DNA from: JBNLBT01 sp050303435
GTDB lineage: Bacteria; Pseudomonadota; Gammaproteobacteria; Xanthomonadales; Marinicellaceae
Reading direction: 5' to 3'
Assembly: GCA_050303435.1 (NCBI GenBank)
Contig: JBNLBT010000001.1
Span: forward strand, 111,169-175,168
Length of the DNA: 64,000 nucleotides
Part shown: in pieces, positions 8,313-16,984 of the stretch
Numbering within the stretch: position 1 is the first letter of the stretch
Layout of the letters: each line of letters opens with the position of its first letter
Program-made: the position numbers and the translations under genes
Notes under the pieces: generated by a model
Databases searched by the model: none
Told to the model about the DNA's origin: nothing
What the model saw: the letters and a program-made list of their open reading frames with translations, nothing else

Positions 8313-8913
8313 TTTTTACCTTTACGGAATGCAACACAATGGGTTCTAAGGGCACATCCTTGGCGTCCAGCGTTTGATGATACCCCGTGGCGGCCTCGGC
8401 GATGCGATCCACCACATCCATGCCGGTGATCACTTGCCCAAACACAGTATACCCCCAATTCTTTGGGTTGGGGTCAAGCGACGGGTTGTCAGCAACGTTG
8501 ATGTAAAATCCGCTCTGCGCCGAATGTGGATCGCTGTAACGCGCCATCGCCACCGCGCCGCGAACGTTGCGCAGGCCGTTGCCGGATTCGTTGAAGATCT
8601 GACCGCAGTCGGCCACTGCGCTGAGGTCGGATTTGAAGCCGCCGGTTTGAACCACAAAGTCTTTGATCACGCGGTGAAACAGATTCTCGCCGTAAACACC
8701 GGCGTCCACCAGGCGCAGGAAATTGTCACTGGCGATGGGCGCCCGATCCCGATCCAGCTCGATTTCGATGACGCCCAGTGATGTGTGCAGCACCGCCACA
8801 GGATAAAAAGCGTCCGGGTGTGGCCTGGCGTCATTGCAGGCGGCCATTGCAGGAGGCAGGCAGCACAACTGGGCCCAGAGAAGTGCAGCGGCGCGTGCGG
8901 ATTGATGCTTCAT
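8305..8913 (-). CDS. periplasmic cyclophilin-type peptidyl-prolyl isomerase
   Basis: The protein is 202 residues with an N-terminal signal peptide ending near PAMAACND and a cyclophilin domain of the PpiA/PpiB type: LDRDRAPIASDNFLRLV, YGENLFHRVIKDFVVQTGG and a C-terminal GYTVFGQVITGMDVVDRI. It catalyses cis-trans isomerisation at proline bonds and is probably periplasmic. The ATG at 8913 was chosen because a good ribosome site (GGGGGT) precedes it and the signal peptide starts there. It lies 43 bp after valS and overlaps the STAS gene by 8 bp, tying it to the Mla-type operon. Confidence 0.9.
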   Translation of the reverse strand: MKHQSARAAALLWAQLCCLPPAMAACNDARPHPDAFYPVAVLHTSLGVIEIELDRDRAPIASDNFLRLVDAGVYGENLFHRVIKDFVVQTGGFKSDLSAVADCGQIFNESGNGLRNVRGAVAMARYSDPHSAQSGFYINVADNPSLDPNPKNWGYTVFGQVITGMDVVDRIAEAATGYHQTLDAKDVPLEPIVLHSVKVKND

Positions 8914-8956
8914 GGTTGACCCCCGGTGGTGTTGATGGATCACCCGGTGCGCCTGT

Positions 8957-11725
8957 TCATCCAAGCGCGTCCAGTTTCTCCAGTTGTTGTTGCAAATCGG
9001 CCAGTTCGGCCTCATGCGTGGCCAGTTTCTCACGTTCTTTGTCGACCAGCGCCGTCGGCGCCTTGGCGACGAACTGCGCGTTGTTGAGTTTGCCGCGCGA
9101 GCGGCTGATTTCGTTCTCGCATTGCGCGATCAACTTGCCAATGCGCTTTTTCTCTTCATTCTGATCAATCAGACCCGCCAGTGGGATCAACACTTTCATG
9201 CCGCCCACCAGCGCCGCCGAGGCGGGTGGTTCCTCATCCGACGCGCTCAGCACTTGAATAGATTCGATTTTGCCGATGAATTCAATCAGGTCACGGTTGG
9301 CATTCAGGTAATCCTGAGCCTGTGCTGGGCATTGGGCCAGCAACACCGGCAGAGCTTTGCCCGGGGCGATGTTCATGTCGCTGCGAATCTGTCGCACCGC
9401 CAGAATCACAGAGCGGATCCATTCAAAGGCCTGTTCCACGTCTTCGTCCACGCGCTGTGTCTGCACCGTCGGATACGGCTGATTCATCAGATACGCCTGC
9501 GGCAGCGACAGCCGTGTGCGCAACGCCTGCCAGATTTCTTCGGTGATGAACGGCATCAGTGGATGCAGCAAGCGCATCGCGATTTCCAGCACCGACAACA
9601 AGGTGTGGCGCACGGAGGTGTTGTCGGCCTGTTTCATCAAGGGTTTGCTCATCTCGATGAACCAGTCGCAATACTCATTCCAGATGAATTCGTACACGCT
9701 GTGCGCCGCCAGATCCAGTCGGTAGGCCTGAATGTGTTTGTGGCAGGCTTCAATGGCGTGTTGCAGACGCGAAAGAATCCAGCGTTCGGCCAGGCTTTGC
9801 GGCGCCGGTTCAGTGGATTCGGCGGTGAACCCCTCGGTGTTCATCAGCACAAAACGCGAAGCGTTGAAAATCTTGTTGCAGAAATTGCGGTGGCCTTCGA
9901 TCCGGCCCAGATCGAAATTGATGTCGCGGCCGGTGCTGGCCAGCGAAGCAAAGGTGAAGCGCAGCGCGTCGCAACCGTGCGCCTGAATGCCGTCGGGAAA
10001 TTCCTTGCGGGTGGCCTCGGCGATGGCTTCAGCCATGCGCGGCTGCATCAGTCCGGCGGTGCGTTTGCGCACCAGCTCGTCCAGTTCAACGCCGTCAATC
10101 AAGTCGATCGGGTCCAGCACATTGCCTTTGGATTTGGACATCTTCTGGCCGCTGGAATCGCGCACCAGACCGTGAATGTACACTTCATGGAACGGCACCT
10201 TGCCGGTGAATTTCAAGCCCATCATGATCATCCGTGCGACCCAGAAGAAAATGATGTCAAAGCCGGTGACCAGTACGTTGGTCGGATAATACCTCTGCAA
10301 CTCACGGGTGTCTTGCGGCCAGCCCAGCGTGGCAAAAGGCCACAGGGCCGCACTGAACCAGGTGTCCAGCACGTCCTCGTCCTGGGTCAGCTTGAGCTCG
10401 TCGGCCAGGCCGTTGCGCGCGCGCGCGTCGGCTTCATCCATGCCGACATACACCTGCCCGGTTTCGTCGTACCACGCAGGAATGCGGTGCCCCCACCACA
10501 ATTGGCGGGAGATGCACCAGTCCTGGATGTCGCGCATCCACGCGTAATAGGTGTTTTTCCAATTGTCCGGTACAAAGCGAATGTCGCCGTTTTCCACCGC
10601 CGCAATGGCCGGCTCAGCCAAGGGTTTGATTTTCACGTACCATTGTTCGGTGAGCAGCGGTTCAATCACCGTGCCAGAGCGTTCGCCGCGCGGCACCTGC
10701 AAGGTGTGCGGCTTGACTTCCGCCAGCAAACCCAGCGCGCGGATGTCCTCAACCACGGCCTTGCGTGCCTCGTAGCGGTCCATGCCGCGGTATTTTTCCG
10801 GCGCATTGTCGTTGATGGTCGCGTCCTTGTTCAGCACATTCAGCATGGGCAGGTCGTGACGCAGGCCCACTTCATAGTCATTGAAATCGTGCGCCGGTGT
10901 GATTTTCACGCAGCCAGTGCCTTTCTCCGGGTCCGCGTGGTCATCGCCGATCACCGGAATCAGTCGACCACACAAAGGCAGCAACACCTGCCCGCCGATC
11001 AAGTGCCGGTGGCGCGGGTCGTCCGGGTGCACCGCCACTGCGGTGTCGCCCAGCAGGGTTTCCGGGCGCGTGGTGGCGATGGTCAGGTGCTCGCCGGTTG
11101 GCTGCCCGCTGGCGTCGGCCAGCGGGTAATTGAAATGCCACATGTGGCCTTGTTCTTCCACCGAGTCGACCTCGAGGTCGCTGACCGCGGTGTTCAGTTG
11201 CGGGTCCCAGTTGACCAGTCGGTGACCCCGGTAGATCAGACCTTCATCGTGCAATTCGACAAACACTTTGAGCACCGCCGCGGACAGTCCCGGGTCCATG
11301 GTGAAGCGTTCCCGGCTCCAGTCCGGCGAACAGCCCAGGCGCCGCATCTGCGTGGTGATCTGGTTGCCTGAGGTCTCTTTCCATTGCCAGACTTTCTCAG
11401 TGAAGGCTTCGCGCCCCAGCGCCTTGCGCGATGTGCCGGCCTGCAACAGTTGCTTTTCCACCACCATCTGGGTGGCGATGCCGGCGTGGTCGGTGCCCGG
11501 TTGCCACAGGGTGTCGTCGCCGCGCATCCGGTGGTAGCGAATCAGGGTGTCCATGATGGTGTCCTGGAACGCGTGGCCCATGTGCAATGTGCCGGTCACG
11601 TTCGGCGGTGGAATCATGATGCAATAGGCGTCCTCGCCTTCAGCGCTGGGCTTGAACTGTCCGGATTCTTCCCACAGCCGATACCATTTTTGTTCTATTT
11701 CTGCGGGGGTGTACTTTTCGAGCAT
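8957..11725 (-). CDS. valS: ValS, valyl-tRNA synthetase
   Basis: A 922-residue class I aminoacyl-tRNA synthetase. The HIGH-type motif appears as PPNVTGTLHMGHAF (about residues 39-52) and the KMSKS motif as SGQKMSKSKGNVLDP. It charges tRNA-Val and edits threonine through the CP1 domain. The C-terminal coiled-coil arm (about 855-920, rich in E, K and L) is typical of ValS. The gene begins 4 bp after pepA. In E. coli holC sits between pepA and valS; here there is no room for it. Confidence 0.97.
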   Translation of the reverse strand: MLEKYTPAEIEQKWYRLWEESGQFKPSAEGEDAYCIMIPPPNVTGTLHMGHAFQDTIMDTLIRYHRMRGDDTLWQPGTDHAGIATQMVVEKQLLQAGTSRKALGREAFTEKVWQWKETSGNQITTQMRRLGCSPDWSRERFTMDPGLSAAVLKVFVELHDEGLIYRGHRLVNWDPQLNTAVSDLEVDSVEEQGHMWHFNYPLADASGQPTGEHLTIATTRPETLLGDTAVAVHPDDPRHRHLIGGQVLLPLCGRLIPVIGDDHADPEKGTGCVKITPAHDFNDYEVGLRHDLPMLNVLNKDATINDNAPEKYRGMDRYEARKAVVEDIRALGLLAEVKPHTLQVPRGERSGTVIEPLLTEQWYVKIKPLAEPAIAAVENGDIRFVPDNWKNTYYAWMRDIQDWCISRQLWWGHRIPAWYDETGQVYVGMDEADARARNGLADELKLTQDEDVLDTWFSAALWPFATLGWPQDTRELQRYYPTNVLVTGFDIIFFWVARMIMMGLKFTGKVPFHEVYIHGLVRDSSGQKMSKSKGNVLDPIDLIDGVELDELVRKRTAGLMQPRMAEAIAEATRKEFPDGIQAHGCDALRFTFASLASTGRDINFDLGRIEGHRNFCNKIFNASRFVLMNTEGFTAESTEPAPQSLAERWILSRLQHAIEACHKHIQAYRLDLAAHSVYEFIWNEYCDWFIEMSKPLMKQADNTSVRHTLLSVLEIAMRLLHPLMPFITEEIWQALRTRLSLPQAYLMNQPYPTVQTQRVDEDVEQAFEWIRSVILAVRQIRSDMNIAPGKALPVLLAQCPAQAQDYLNANRDLIEFIGKIESIQVLSASDEEPPASAALVGGMKVLIPLAGLIDQNEEKKRIGKLIAQCENEISRSRGKLNNAQFVAKAPTALVDKEREKLATHEAELADLQQQLEKLDALG

Positions 11726-11729
11726 GGCG

Positions 11730-13199
11730 TCACGGATTGATCTGGTTGATCAGGTATTGGCACAGCAGGGCCACGGGTCGGCCGGTGGCGCCTTCTTTCT
11801 TGTCTCTCCAGGCGGTGCCGGCGATGTCAATGTGTGCCCACACCTGGCCCTCGGTGAAACGCGAGAGAAAACAGCCCGCGGTGATGGTGCCGGCGGGAAA
11901 ACCGCCGATGTTTTTCATATCAGCAAACGGGCTGTCCAGCTGTTTCTGGTATTCATCCCACAGCGGCAGTTGCCAGGCTTTGTCGTTGATCTGCTGGCCG
12001 GCCGCCAGCAGGTCGTTGGCCAGATTCTGGTGTTTGCTCATGACCCCGGAAGCCACGTGTCCAAGCGCCACCACACAGGCGCCGGTCAGGGTGGCCAGAT
12101 CAATCAACACCTGCGGCTTGAATTCCTGTGCATAGGTCAAGGCGTCGCACAGGATCATGCGGCCTTCGGCGTCGGTGTTGAGCACTTCGATGGTCTTGCC
12201 GGAATATGAAGTGACCACATCGCCCGGGCGATAAGACTTGCCGTCCGGCATGTTTTCCACCGCCGGCACGATGACGGTCAGGTTGATCGGCAATTGCATG
12301 CGGCTGATGGCAACAAAGGTGCCAATCACGCTGGCCGCGCCACACATGTCGTATTTCATTTCGTCCATGTCTTTGCCGGGTTTCAGCGAGATGCCGCCGG
12401 TGTCAAAGGTGATGCCTTTGCCCACCAGTGCATACGGTGCGGTGTCCTTGTCGGCGCCTTGGTATTCCAGCACAATCATTTTGGGTTTGTTGTTGCTGCC
12501 CTGACCGACCGCCAGCAAGGCGCCCATTTTCATGCGCTCCATTTGCCGGTGATCCATGATATTGACGCTGCAGTTGGGCGCATCCGCGGCCACTTTCTCA
12601 GCAAATTCAGCCATGTATTCCGGGGTGCAGATGTTCGGCGGGTTGTTGCCCAGGTGACGGCAGGCATTGATGCCTTCGGCCATGGCTGCGGCACGGTCCA
12701 CCTCGATCTTCAAGGCCTCGTCCTGTACATACACCTGGACGGATTCCAGGCTGTGTTTGTCCTCAGCCGGGTATTTCTTGGTGTCTTCATAGCGGTAGGC
12801 GGCGTGCGACATGGCCAGGGCTGCCAGCGTGCATGCGCTCTGGGCATTCACCGCGTCGTGTGTCTCCGCGGTCAGATAATTCGCCACCGAATTGCAGCGA
12901 CTTTTTGCAGCCTTGCGGGCCGCCGCGTGACTGGCGTTGTACAGCACATTGGCATTGTACTTATCGCTGGCACCCAGGCCGACCACCAGCACCATGCGGT
13001 CATCGCTGCTGAACAGTGTGGTCAATTCACCTGTTTTACCGGTGATGTCTTTGTGTTCTGTGCGCTGGGTCAGCTGCTTTCTGAGGTCTTTGTCCAGTTG
13101 CTCGTGCAGCGTCACCTGCGCGCGGTCGGAAAAACAGCCCAGCACGATGCATTCGGCATCATTCTGTGTCGGCAATTGTGGGGTAGAAGAAATAATCAC
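11730..13199 (-). CDS. pepA: PepA, leucyl (cytosol) aminopeptidase
   Basis: The 489-residue M17-family metallopeptidase shows the conserved catalytic region: GKGITFDTGG (metal ligands about K261 and D266), YDMCGA (about D284) and NTDAEGR (about D343, E345, R347). The family removes N-terminal residues from peptides with two divalent metals, and E. coli PepA also binds DNA in Xer recombination at cer/psi sites. The start is GTG at 13199 with a good ribosome site AGGAGA about 8 bp upstream. It heads a run of minus-strand genes down to 4498. Confidence 0.95.
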   Translation of the reverse strand: MIISSTPQLPTQNDAECIVLGCFSDRAQVTLHEQLDKDLRKQLTQRTEHKDITGKTGELTTLFSSDDRMVLVVGLGASDKYNANVLYNASHAAARKAAKSRCNSVANYLTAETHDAVNAQSACTLAALAMSHAAYRYEDTKKYPAEDKHSLESVQVYVQDEALKIEVDRAAAMAEGINACRHLGNNPPNICTPEYMAEFAEKVAADAPNCSVNIMDHRQMERMKMGALLAVGQGSNNKPKMIVLEYQGADKDTAPYALVGKGITFDTGGISLKPGKDMDEMKYDMCGAASVIGTFVAISRMQLPINLTVIVPAVENMPDGKSYRPGDVVTSYSGKTIEVLNTDAEGRMILCDALTYAQEFKPQVLIDLATLTGACVVALGHVASGVMSKHQNLANDLLAAGQQINDKAWQLPLWDEYQKQLDSPFADMKNIGGFPAGTITAGCFLSRFTEGQVWAHIDIAGTAWRDKKEGATGRPVALLCQYLINQINP

Positions 13200-13375
13200 T
13201 GCGGTTCTCCTTCGTCATCGTGTCTGGTTGTTTGTGATGGCGCGAGCCGGGGCAGTGCGGCAGGTGCAGTGCGTGTGGACATCGCGCCCGTAAAACCGCT
13301 CATTTTAATAAACTAATTGTGTATTCACCAGTCTTAATTTAACATGTCCCGGATTTCATCTCGCGCCCAAACAGC
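13200..13375. promoter_or_regulatory. divergent promoter region pepA / lptF
   Basis: The 176 bp between the divergent pepA and lptF starts must contain the promoters of both operons. The lptF-proximal half (13300-13350) is AT-rich. A strong ribosome site for pepA (AGGAGA on the minus strand) is visible next to its GTG start. No palindrome or known operator stands out. Confidence 0.6.
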
Positions 13376-14461
13376 ATGAAATTGCTGAACAATTATCTGC
13401 AGAAACAATGCCTTAAAATCACCGCCGTGGTGCTGTTCCTGCTGTTGTTGTTGATGGTGGGCACATTGTTCACTGCAACGTTGCGGACCGTGGCCCGGGG
13501 GTTGTTGCCGCCTGAACTGCTGTTCATGGAACTGGCCCTGCGTTCTGTTGATGTGCTGACTTTGCTGGTGCCGCTGGCTTTTTTTCTCGGGCTGCTGTTT
13601 GCACTCAGTCAAATGTACCGCAATCAGGAACTCGTCATTATGCACGGCGCCGGCGTGTCCACGGCGCGCATCGTGCGTGCCTTGCTGCCTCTGGCGTTGT
13701 TGTTGACGGTGCTGATGACCGGTTTGTCCCTGTGGCTCAACCCGGCCGCGGCGCGGCTGTCTGCAGAGCTGATCAATCAATCAAACCAGAAAGTTTCATT
13801 GCTGGGGTTGACCGAAGGCAGCTTTCAGCCGTTTTACACCGATGAGGGGGTGATCTATGTGGGACACATCGACACCGTCAACAAGCGCGTTGAGAACGTT
13901 TTTGTCAACCTCAACCACCCCGATCGCATCGACACCCTGACCGCCGAATACGGCTATCAATTTGAAGAAAACGGTCGCCGATACGTGGCCCTGTTCAACG
14001 GCTATCGCAATGAAGGGGTGCCTGGTGGACGGGCCTACCGTGTGGTCAAGTTTGAACGCAACGACATCCTGCTGCCGGATGTGGGTGATCGTCTGGTTGA
14101 GCTCACCGAGCAATCCAGGCCCAGCGTTGAATTGCTGCATTCGGATGTGCTGGCCGATCGGGTGCAATTGCACTGGCGCCTGGTGCCGGTGTTTTCCGTT
14201 TTGGTGCTGTTTGTGTTGGCTGTCGCCCTGAGCAAGACATCTCACCGTGAGGGCAAGTACGTGAATCTGATGGTTGGCTTGATGGTTTACACCGCCTTTG
14301 TGAATCTGTTGACCATCGGCCGCTCAATGCTGGATCAGGCGCAATTGCCTTTGGGGCTGGGTCTGTGGTGGGTGTATGTCCTGTTTGGTCTGTTTGCCTG
14401 GTGGCGCATCCGCCGGCTGGACGGCGCACGACCGCGACGGATTGTGGGATCGACGGCATGA
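13376..14461 (+). CDS. lptF: LptF, LPS export ABC permease
   Basis: A 361-residue permease of the YjgP/YjgQ family with three transmembrane helices near each end and a periplasmic beta-jellyroll domain in the middle (about 110-265). LptF and LptG with the ATPase LptB2 extract LPS from the inner membrane and pass it to LptC/LptA. The early NQELVIMHGAGVS segment is the cytoplasmic coupling region of this family. It overlaps lptG by 4 bp (ATGA) and is divergent from pepA, as in E. coli. Confidence 0.94.
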   Translation: MKLLNNYLQKQCLKITAVVLFLLLLLMVGTLFTATLRTVARGLLPPELLFMELALRSVDVLTLLVPLAFFLGLLFALSQMYRNQELVIMHGAGVSTARIVRALLPLALLLTVLMTGLSLWLNPAAARLSAELINQSNQKVSLLGLTEGSFQPFYTDEGVIYVGHIDTVNKRVENVFVNLNHPDRIDTLTAEYGYQFEENGRRYVALFNGYRNEGVPGGRAYRVVKFERNDILLPDVGDRLVELTEQSRPSVELLHSDVLADRVQLHWRLVPVFSVLVLFVLAVALSKTSHREGKYVNLMVGLMVYTAFVNLLTIGRSMLDQAQLPLGLGLWWVYVLFGLFAWWRIRRLDGARPRRIVGSTA

Positions 14462-15561
14462 GGTTCCCTTTGTTGCTGGATAAATATGTGTTCGTCAACC
14501 TCAGCAAGGGGTTGCTGCTGTCGGTGTCTTTGTTGTTGTCATTGGATATATTGTTTGCTGTGATTGGTCAACTCAACGACATCAGTGGCGGCTACAGCAT
14601 TGGTGATGTGTTTTATTATGTGCTGCTCACCATCCCGGGCAAGATCTATGAGACGTTTGCGGTGTCGGCAGTGATTGCGGTGTTGCTCAGTCTGGGCGCG
14701 CTGGCCGCCGGTTCCGAATTGATCGTGTTCATGGCATCGGGCGTCAGTCGCTTGCGCATGGCCTTGACGGTGATGCTGACGCTGGTATTCTGGCTGGTGC
14801 CGGTGGTGTTGACGGGGGAATACCTCGCCCCGCGGGGTGAACAGATGGCTCAGGCGCACCGCACTGCGGAGTTGACCGAAGGTCAGGGATTGGCCACCGC
14901 CGACGGGGTGTGGATTCGCGACGGTCAGGTGATTCTCAATGCCAATCGCATGGCGCGCCAATCCGATCGGGCCGCCACGCGTTTATTGGATGTCACCATA
15001 TTTGAGCTGGATGACAAACGCGTGCAACGTGTCTCCAAGGCGCGTGAAGCGGTGCACGACGGCCGTCAATGGCTGTTTCGCGATCTGCAGGTGTCAGAGT
15101 TTGATGACGAAGGTGTGCACACCCGCACCATGGATCAGCAGCTGTGGCAATCCCGCATTGAGCCGGCCATACTCAACATCAGTCTGACGCGACCCAAGCA
15201 TTTAAGTGTGCGCGATTTAAAACGTTACGAGAGCTTCGTTGGCAACAAGGCCAGCGTGTCTTCGGCCTATCAAGTGGCGTTGTGGTCCAAGCTGACGTAC
15301 CCGCTGTTTGTGCTGGCCACGGCCCTGTCCGGGGTGTTATTTCTGTTCGGTTCATTGCGTGGCGGTGGGTTTTCTCAGCGGTTGATCATCGGATTGACGC
15401 TGGGTGTGGTCTTGTATCTGCTCAACAAGACCCTGCTGAACATCGGTGAGGTGTATCACGTCCAGCCATTCGTGGTCACGGTTTTGCCCTGGCTGTTGAT
15501 TCTGCTGGTGACGTATTTAATGATGCGTGAAAAACGGGTGCGTTCGCTTCAGTCCCGTTGA
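14458..15561 (+). CDS. lptG: LptG, LPS export ABC permease
   Basis: This 367-residue protein is the partner of LptF, with the same topology: helices at about 15-120, a periplasmic domain, then helices at about 275-360. The segment LAAGSELIVFMASGVSRLRM corresponds to the coupling-helix region of YjgQ. The ATG at 14458 overlaps the lptF stop, which decides the start over longer in-frame alternatives. Its 3' end overlaps the convergent RDD gene by 13 bp. Confidence 0.93.
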   Translation: MRFPLLLDKYVFVNLSKGLLLSVSLLLSLDILFAVIGQLNDISGGYSIGDVFYYVLLTIPGKIYETFAVSAVIAVLLSLGALAAGSELIVFMASGVSRLRMALTVMLTLVFWLVPVVLTGEYLAPRGEQMAQAHRTAELTEGQGLATADGVWIRDGQVILNANRMARQSDRAATRLLDVTIFELDDKRVQRVSKAREAVHDGRQWLFRDLQVSEFDDEGVHTRTMDQQLWQSRIEPAILNISLTRPKHLSVRDLKRYESFVGNKASVSSAYQVALWSKLTYPLFVLATALSGVLFLFGSLRGGGFSQRLIIGLTLGVVLYLLNKTLLNIGEVYHVQPFVVTVLPWLLILLVTYLMMREKRVRSLQSR

Positions 15562-15971
15562 GCCCGGCGTCCGTCATCGGTCAGGGCCTGTCCGCCGGCC
15601 ATGTGCATCCAGCTGCGGCCCTGTTTGTCAATGTACTGCCACCACAGGCCCAGGCCCAACAGTGCGGTGGACAGCGCGCCGACGCCGAAACGTGCCAGCG
15701 CCTGCGGCCAGCTCAATTGGCCTGGTTGGGGCAAACGAATTTTCCAGGCGCGCATGCCCAGGGTCTGGCCGCCCTTTTTCCACGAGTGGATGAAATACAA
15801 CATGGTTTCGGCCAACAGCAGCAATTGAAACCACAACGCCCCCGGCTTGATGTCCTGTCCTTTTCGTACTAAAATCACTGTAACAGTGGTGATGATGTAA
15901 ATACCGAACAACGGAAACAGGTCGTAAAGTAAGGCATAGAGCGATTTGAAGGGGGAAATTCGGGGCTTCAA
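15549..15971 (-). CDS. RDD-family membrane protein
   Basis: The 140-residue protein has about three transmembrane segments and the RDD-domain pattern: an early LYDLFPLFGIY and later KKGGQTLGMRAWKIRL, where GQTLGMRAxxIRL is the family signature. RDD proteins are inner-membrane proteins of uncertain function; some are linked to ion or compatible-solute transport. The start is TTG at 15971 with a possible ribosome site (CAGGAA) about 8 bp upstream. It is convergent with, and slightly overlaps, lptG. Confidence 0.85.
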   Translation of the reverse strand: MKPRISPFKSLYALLYDLFPLFGIYIITTVTVILVRKGQDIKPGALWFQLLLLAETMLYFIHSWKKGGQTLGMRAWKIRLPQPGQLSWPQALARFGVGALSTALLGLGLWWQYIDKQGRSWMHMAGGQALTDDGRRAQRD

Positions 15972-16200
15972 GATGTCGTTCCTGTGAACAATATTTAATT
16001 GATTAAATTTTAATTTAAAATTGTTCTGGGGGCGTAAAAAAATTTGCCAAATTGTCGAATAAATACTTTAAATTTGTCCAAAAGGCGAGTATTCTTGTCC
16101 ATCACTAAGTCGAGTGTGAACAGAGGTTTTTATCAAATATCTTAGTAAACCGGAGCTGTTTACACGTTCTCTTAAACACAATCTAAATTGGAAGTACGGT
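15972..16200. promoter_or_regulatory. AT-rich divergent promoter region upstream of the TonB2-type operon
   Basis: This 229 bp region separates the RDD gene (minus) from the DUF3450 gene (plus) and is strongly AT-rich. It contains an imperfect inverted repeat with arms GAACAAT (15986-15992) and ATTGTTC (16020-16026) around a T/A-only core. No match to the classical Fur box GATAATGATAATCATTATC was seen, although TonB operons are often iron controlled. A ribosome site GGAAG precedes the ATG at 16201. Confidence 0.5.
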
Positions 16201-16980
16201 ATGTCAATAGCCAAAATTTCTAAACAAGCATGGGGCCGGATCGGGCTTGTGCTTATTATTTCTGTGTGCGTCATTTTGCCCAGCAGCGCGCAACAATTGA
16301 ATGCTGCAGTGCAAACGGTCACAGAAACCAATAACTCGTCTGCCAGTTCCCAGCAGACCGTCGATCGTCTCAATGACCAGACTGAAGAATTGCTTGTGCA
16401 GTACAGAACTGTGATTTCCGAAATTGAAAGTCTCCGGGTGTATAACCAGCAGCTGGAAAATTTCGTCAACGACCAGCAGCTGCAAATTCAGTCCATCCGT
16501 GCCGACATGGAAGACCTTGAATCCACCAACCGCGGCGTGGTGCCGTTGATCATCGAAATGGTGGACATGCTCAGACAAATGATTGCCGCCGACATTCCGT
16601 TCCTGAAAGAAGAACGTGAAGATCGAGTGGCCTCTCTGGAAGAAGACCTGGAAAAATCCAACGTCACGACTTCAGAAAAATACCGCAAGGTGACCGAAGC
16701 TTATAAAATTGAACTTGACTACGGCAGTTCAGTGAGCACCTATGAAGCTGAGTTGTCACCGGGCAAAAAAGTCCGCTTCCTGCAAATTGGCCGCACGGCG
16801 TTGTTGTACCAGACTTTTGATGAAAAAACTTCCGGCTGGTGGAATCCCAATTCCAAACAGTTTGAAGAGTTGCCGGAACGCTACAATTCGGCCATCAAAA
16901 AAGGCATACGCATTGCCGCCAAACAAGCCGCCCCGGATTTGGTGGGCCTGCCAATCCTGGTTAATTTGAGTGGGGAGTAA
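16201..16980 (+). CDS. DUF3450-family periplasmic protein of a TonB2-type cluster
   Basis: A 259-residue protein with a signal peptide (about 1-30, ending SSAQQ) and a long coiled-coil (about 45-110) followed by a compact alpha/beta domain. It fits the DUF3450 family, which sits directly upstream of ttpC in Vibrio and other marine Gammaproteobacteria TonB2 clusters (established synteny). Its biochemical role is unknown; a periplasmic partner of TtpC is a reasonable inference because both carry matching coiled coils. It is followed by ttpC after 4 bp. Confidence 0.82.
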   Translation: MSIAKISKQAWGRIGLVLIISVCVILPSSAQQLNAAVQTVTETNNSSASSQQTVDRLNDQTEELLVQYRTVISEIESLRVYNQQLENFVNDQQLQIQSIRADMEDLESTNRGVVPLIIEMVDMLRQMIAADIPFLKEEREDRVASLEEDLEKSNVTTSEKYRKVTEAYKIELDYGSSVSTYEAELSPGKKVRFLQIGRTALLYQTFDEKTSGWWNPNSKQFEELPERYNSAIKKGIRIAAKQAAPDLVGLPILVNLSGE

Positions 16981-16984
16981 GAAC

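Noticed and set aside
8984..11371. 795-codon plus-strand frame opposite valS
   Set aside because: It is a mirror reading of a conserved, intact valS; the His/Gln/Arg-rich composition is typical of an antisense shadow.
12294..13316. 340-codon plus-strand frame opposite pepA
   Set aside because: PepA on the minus strand has all catalytic residues; this frame has no domain and Val/His-rich composition.
15972..16200. Fur box upstream of the TonB2-type operon
   Set aside because: AT-rich sequence gives weak partial matches only; no run close to the 19-base Fur consensus was seen.
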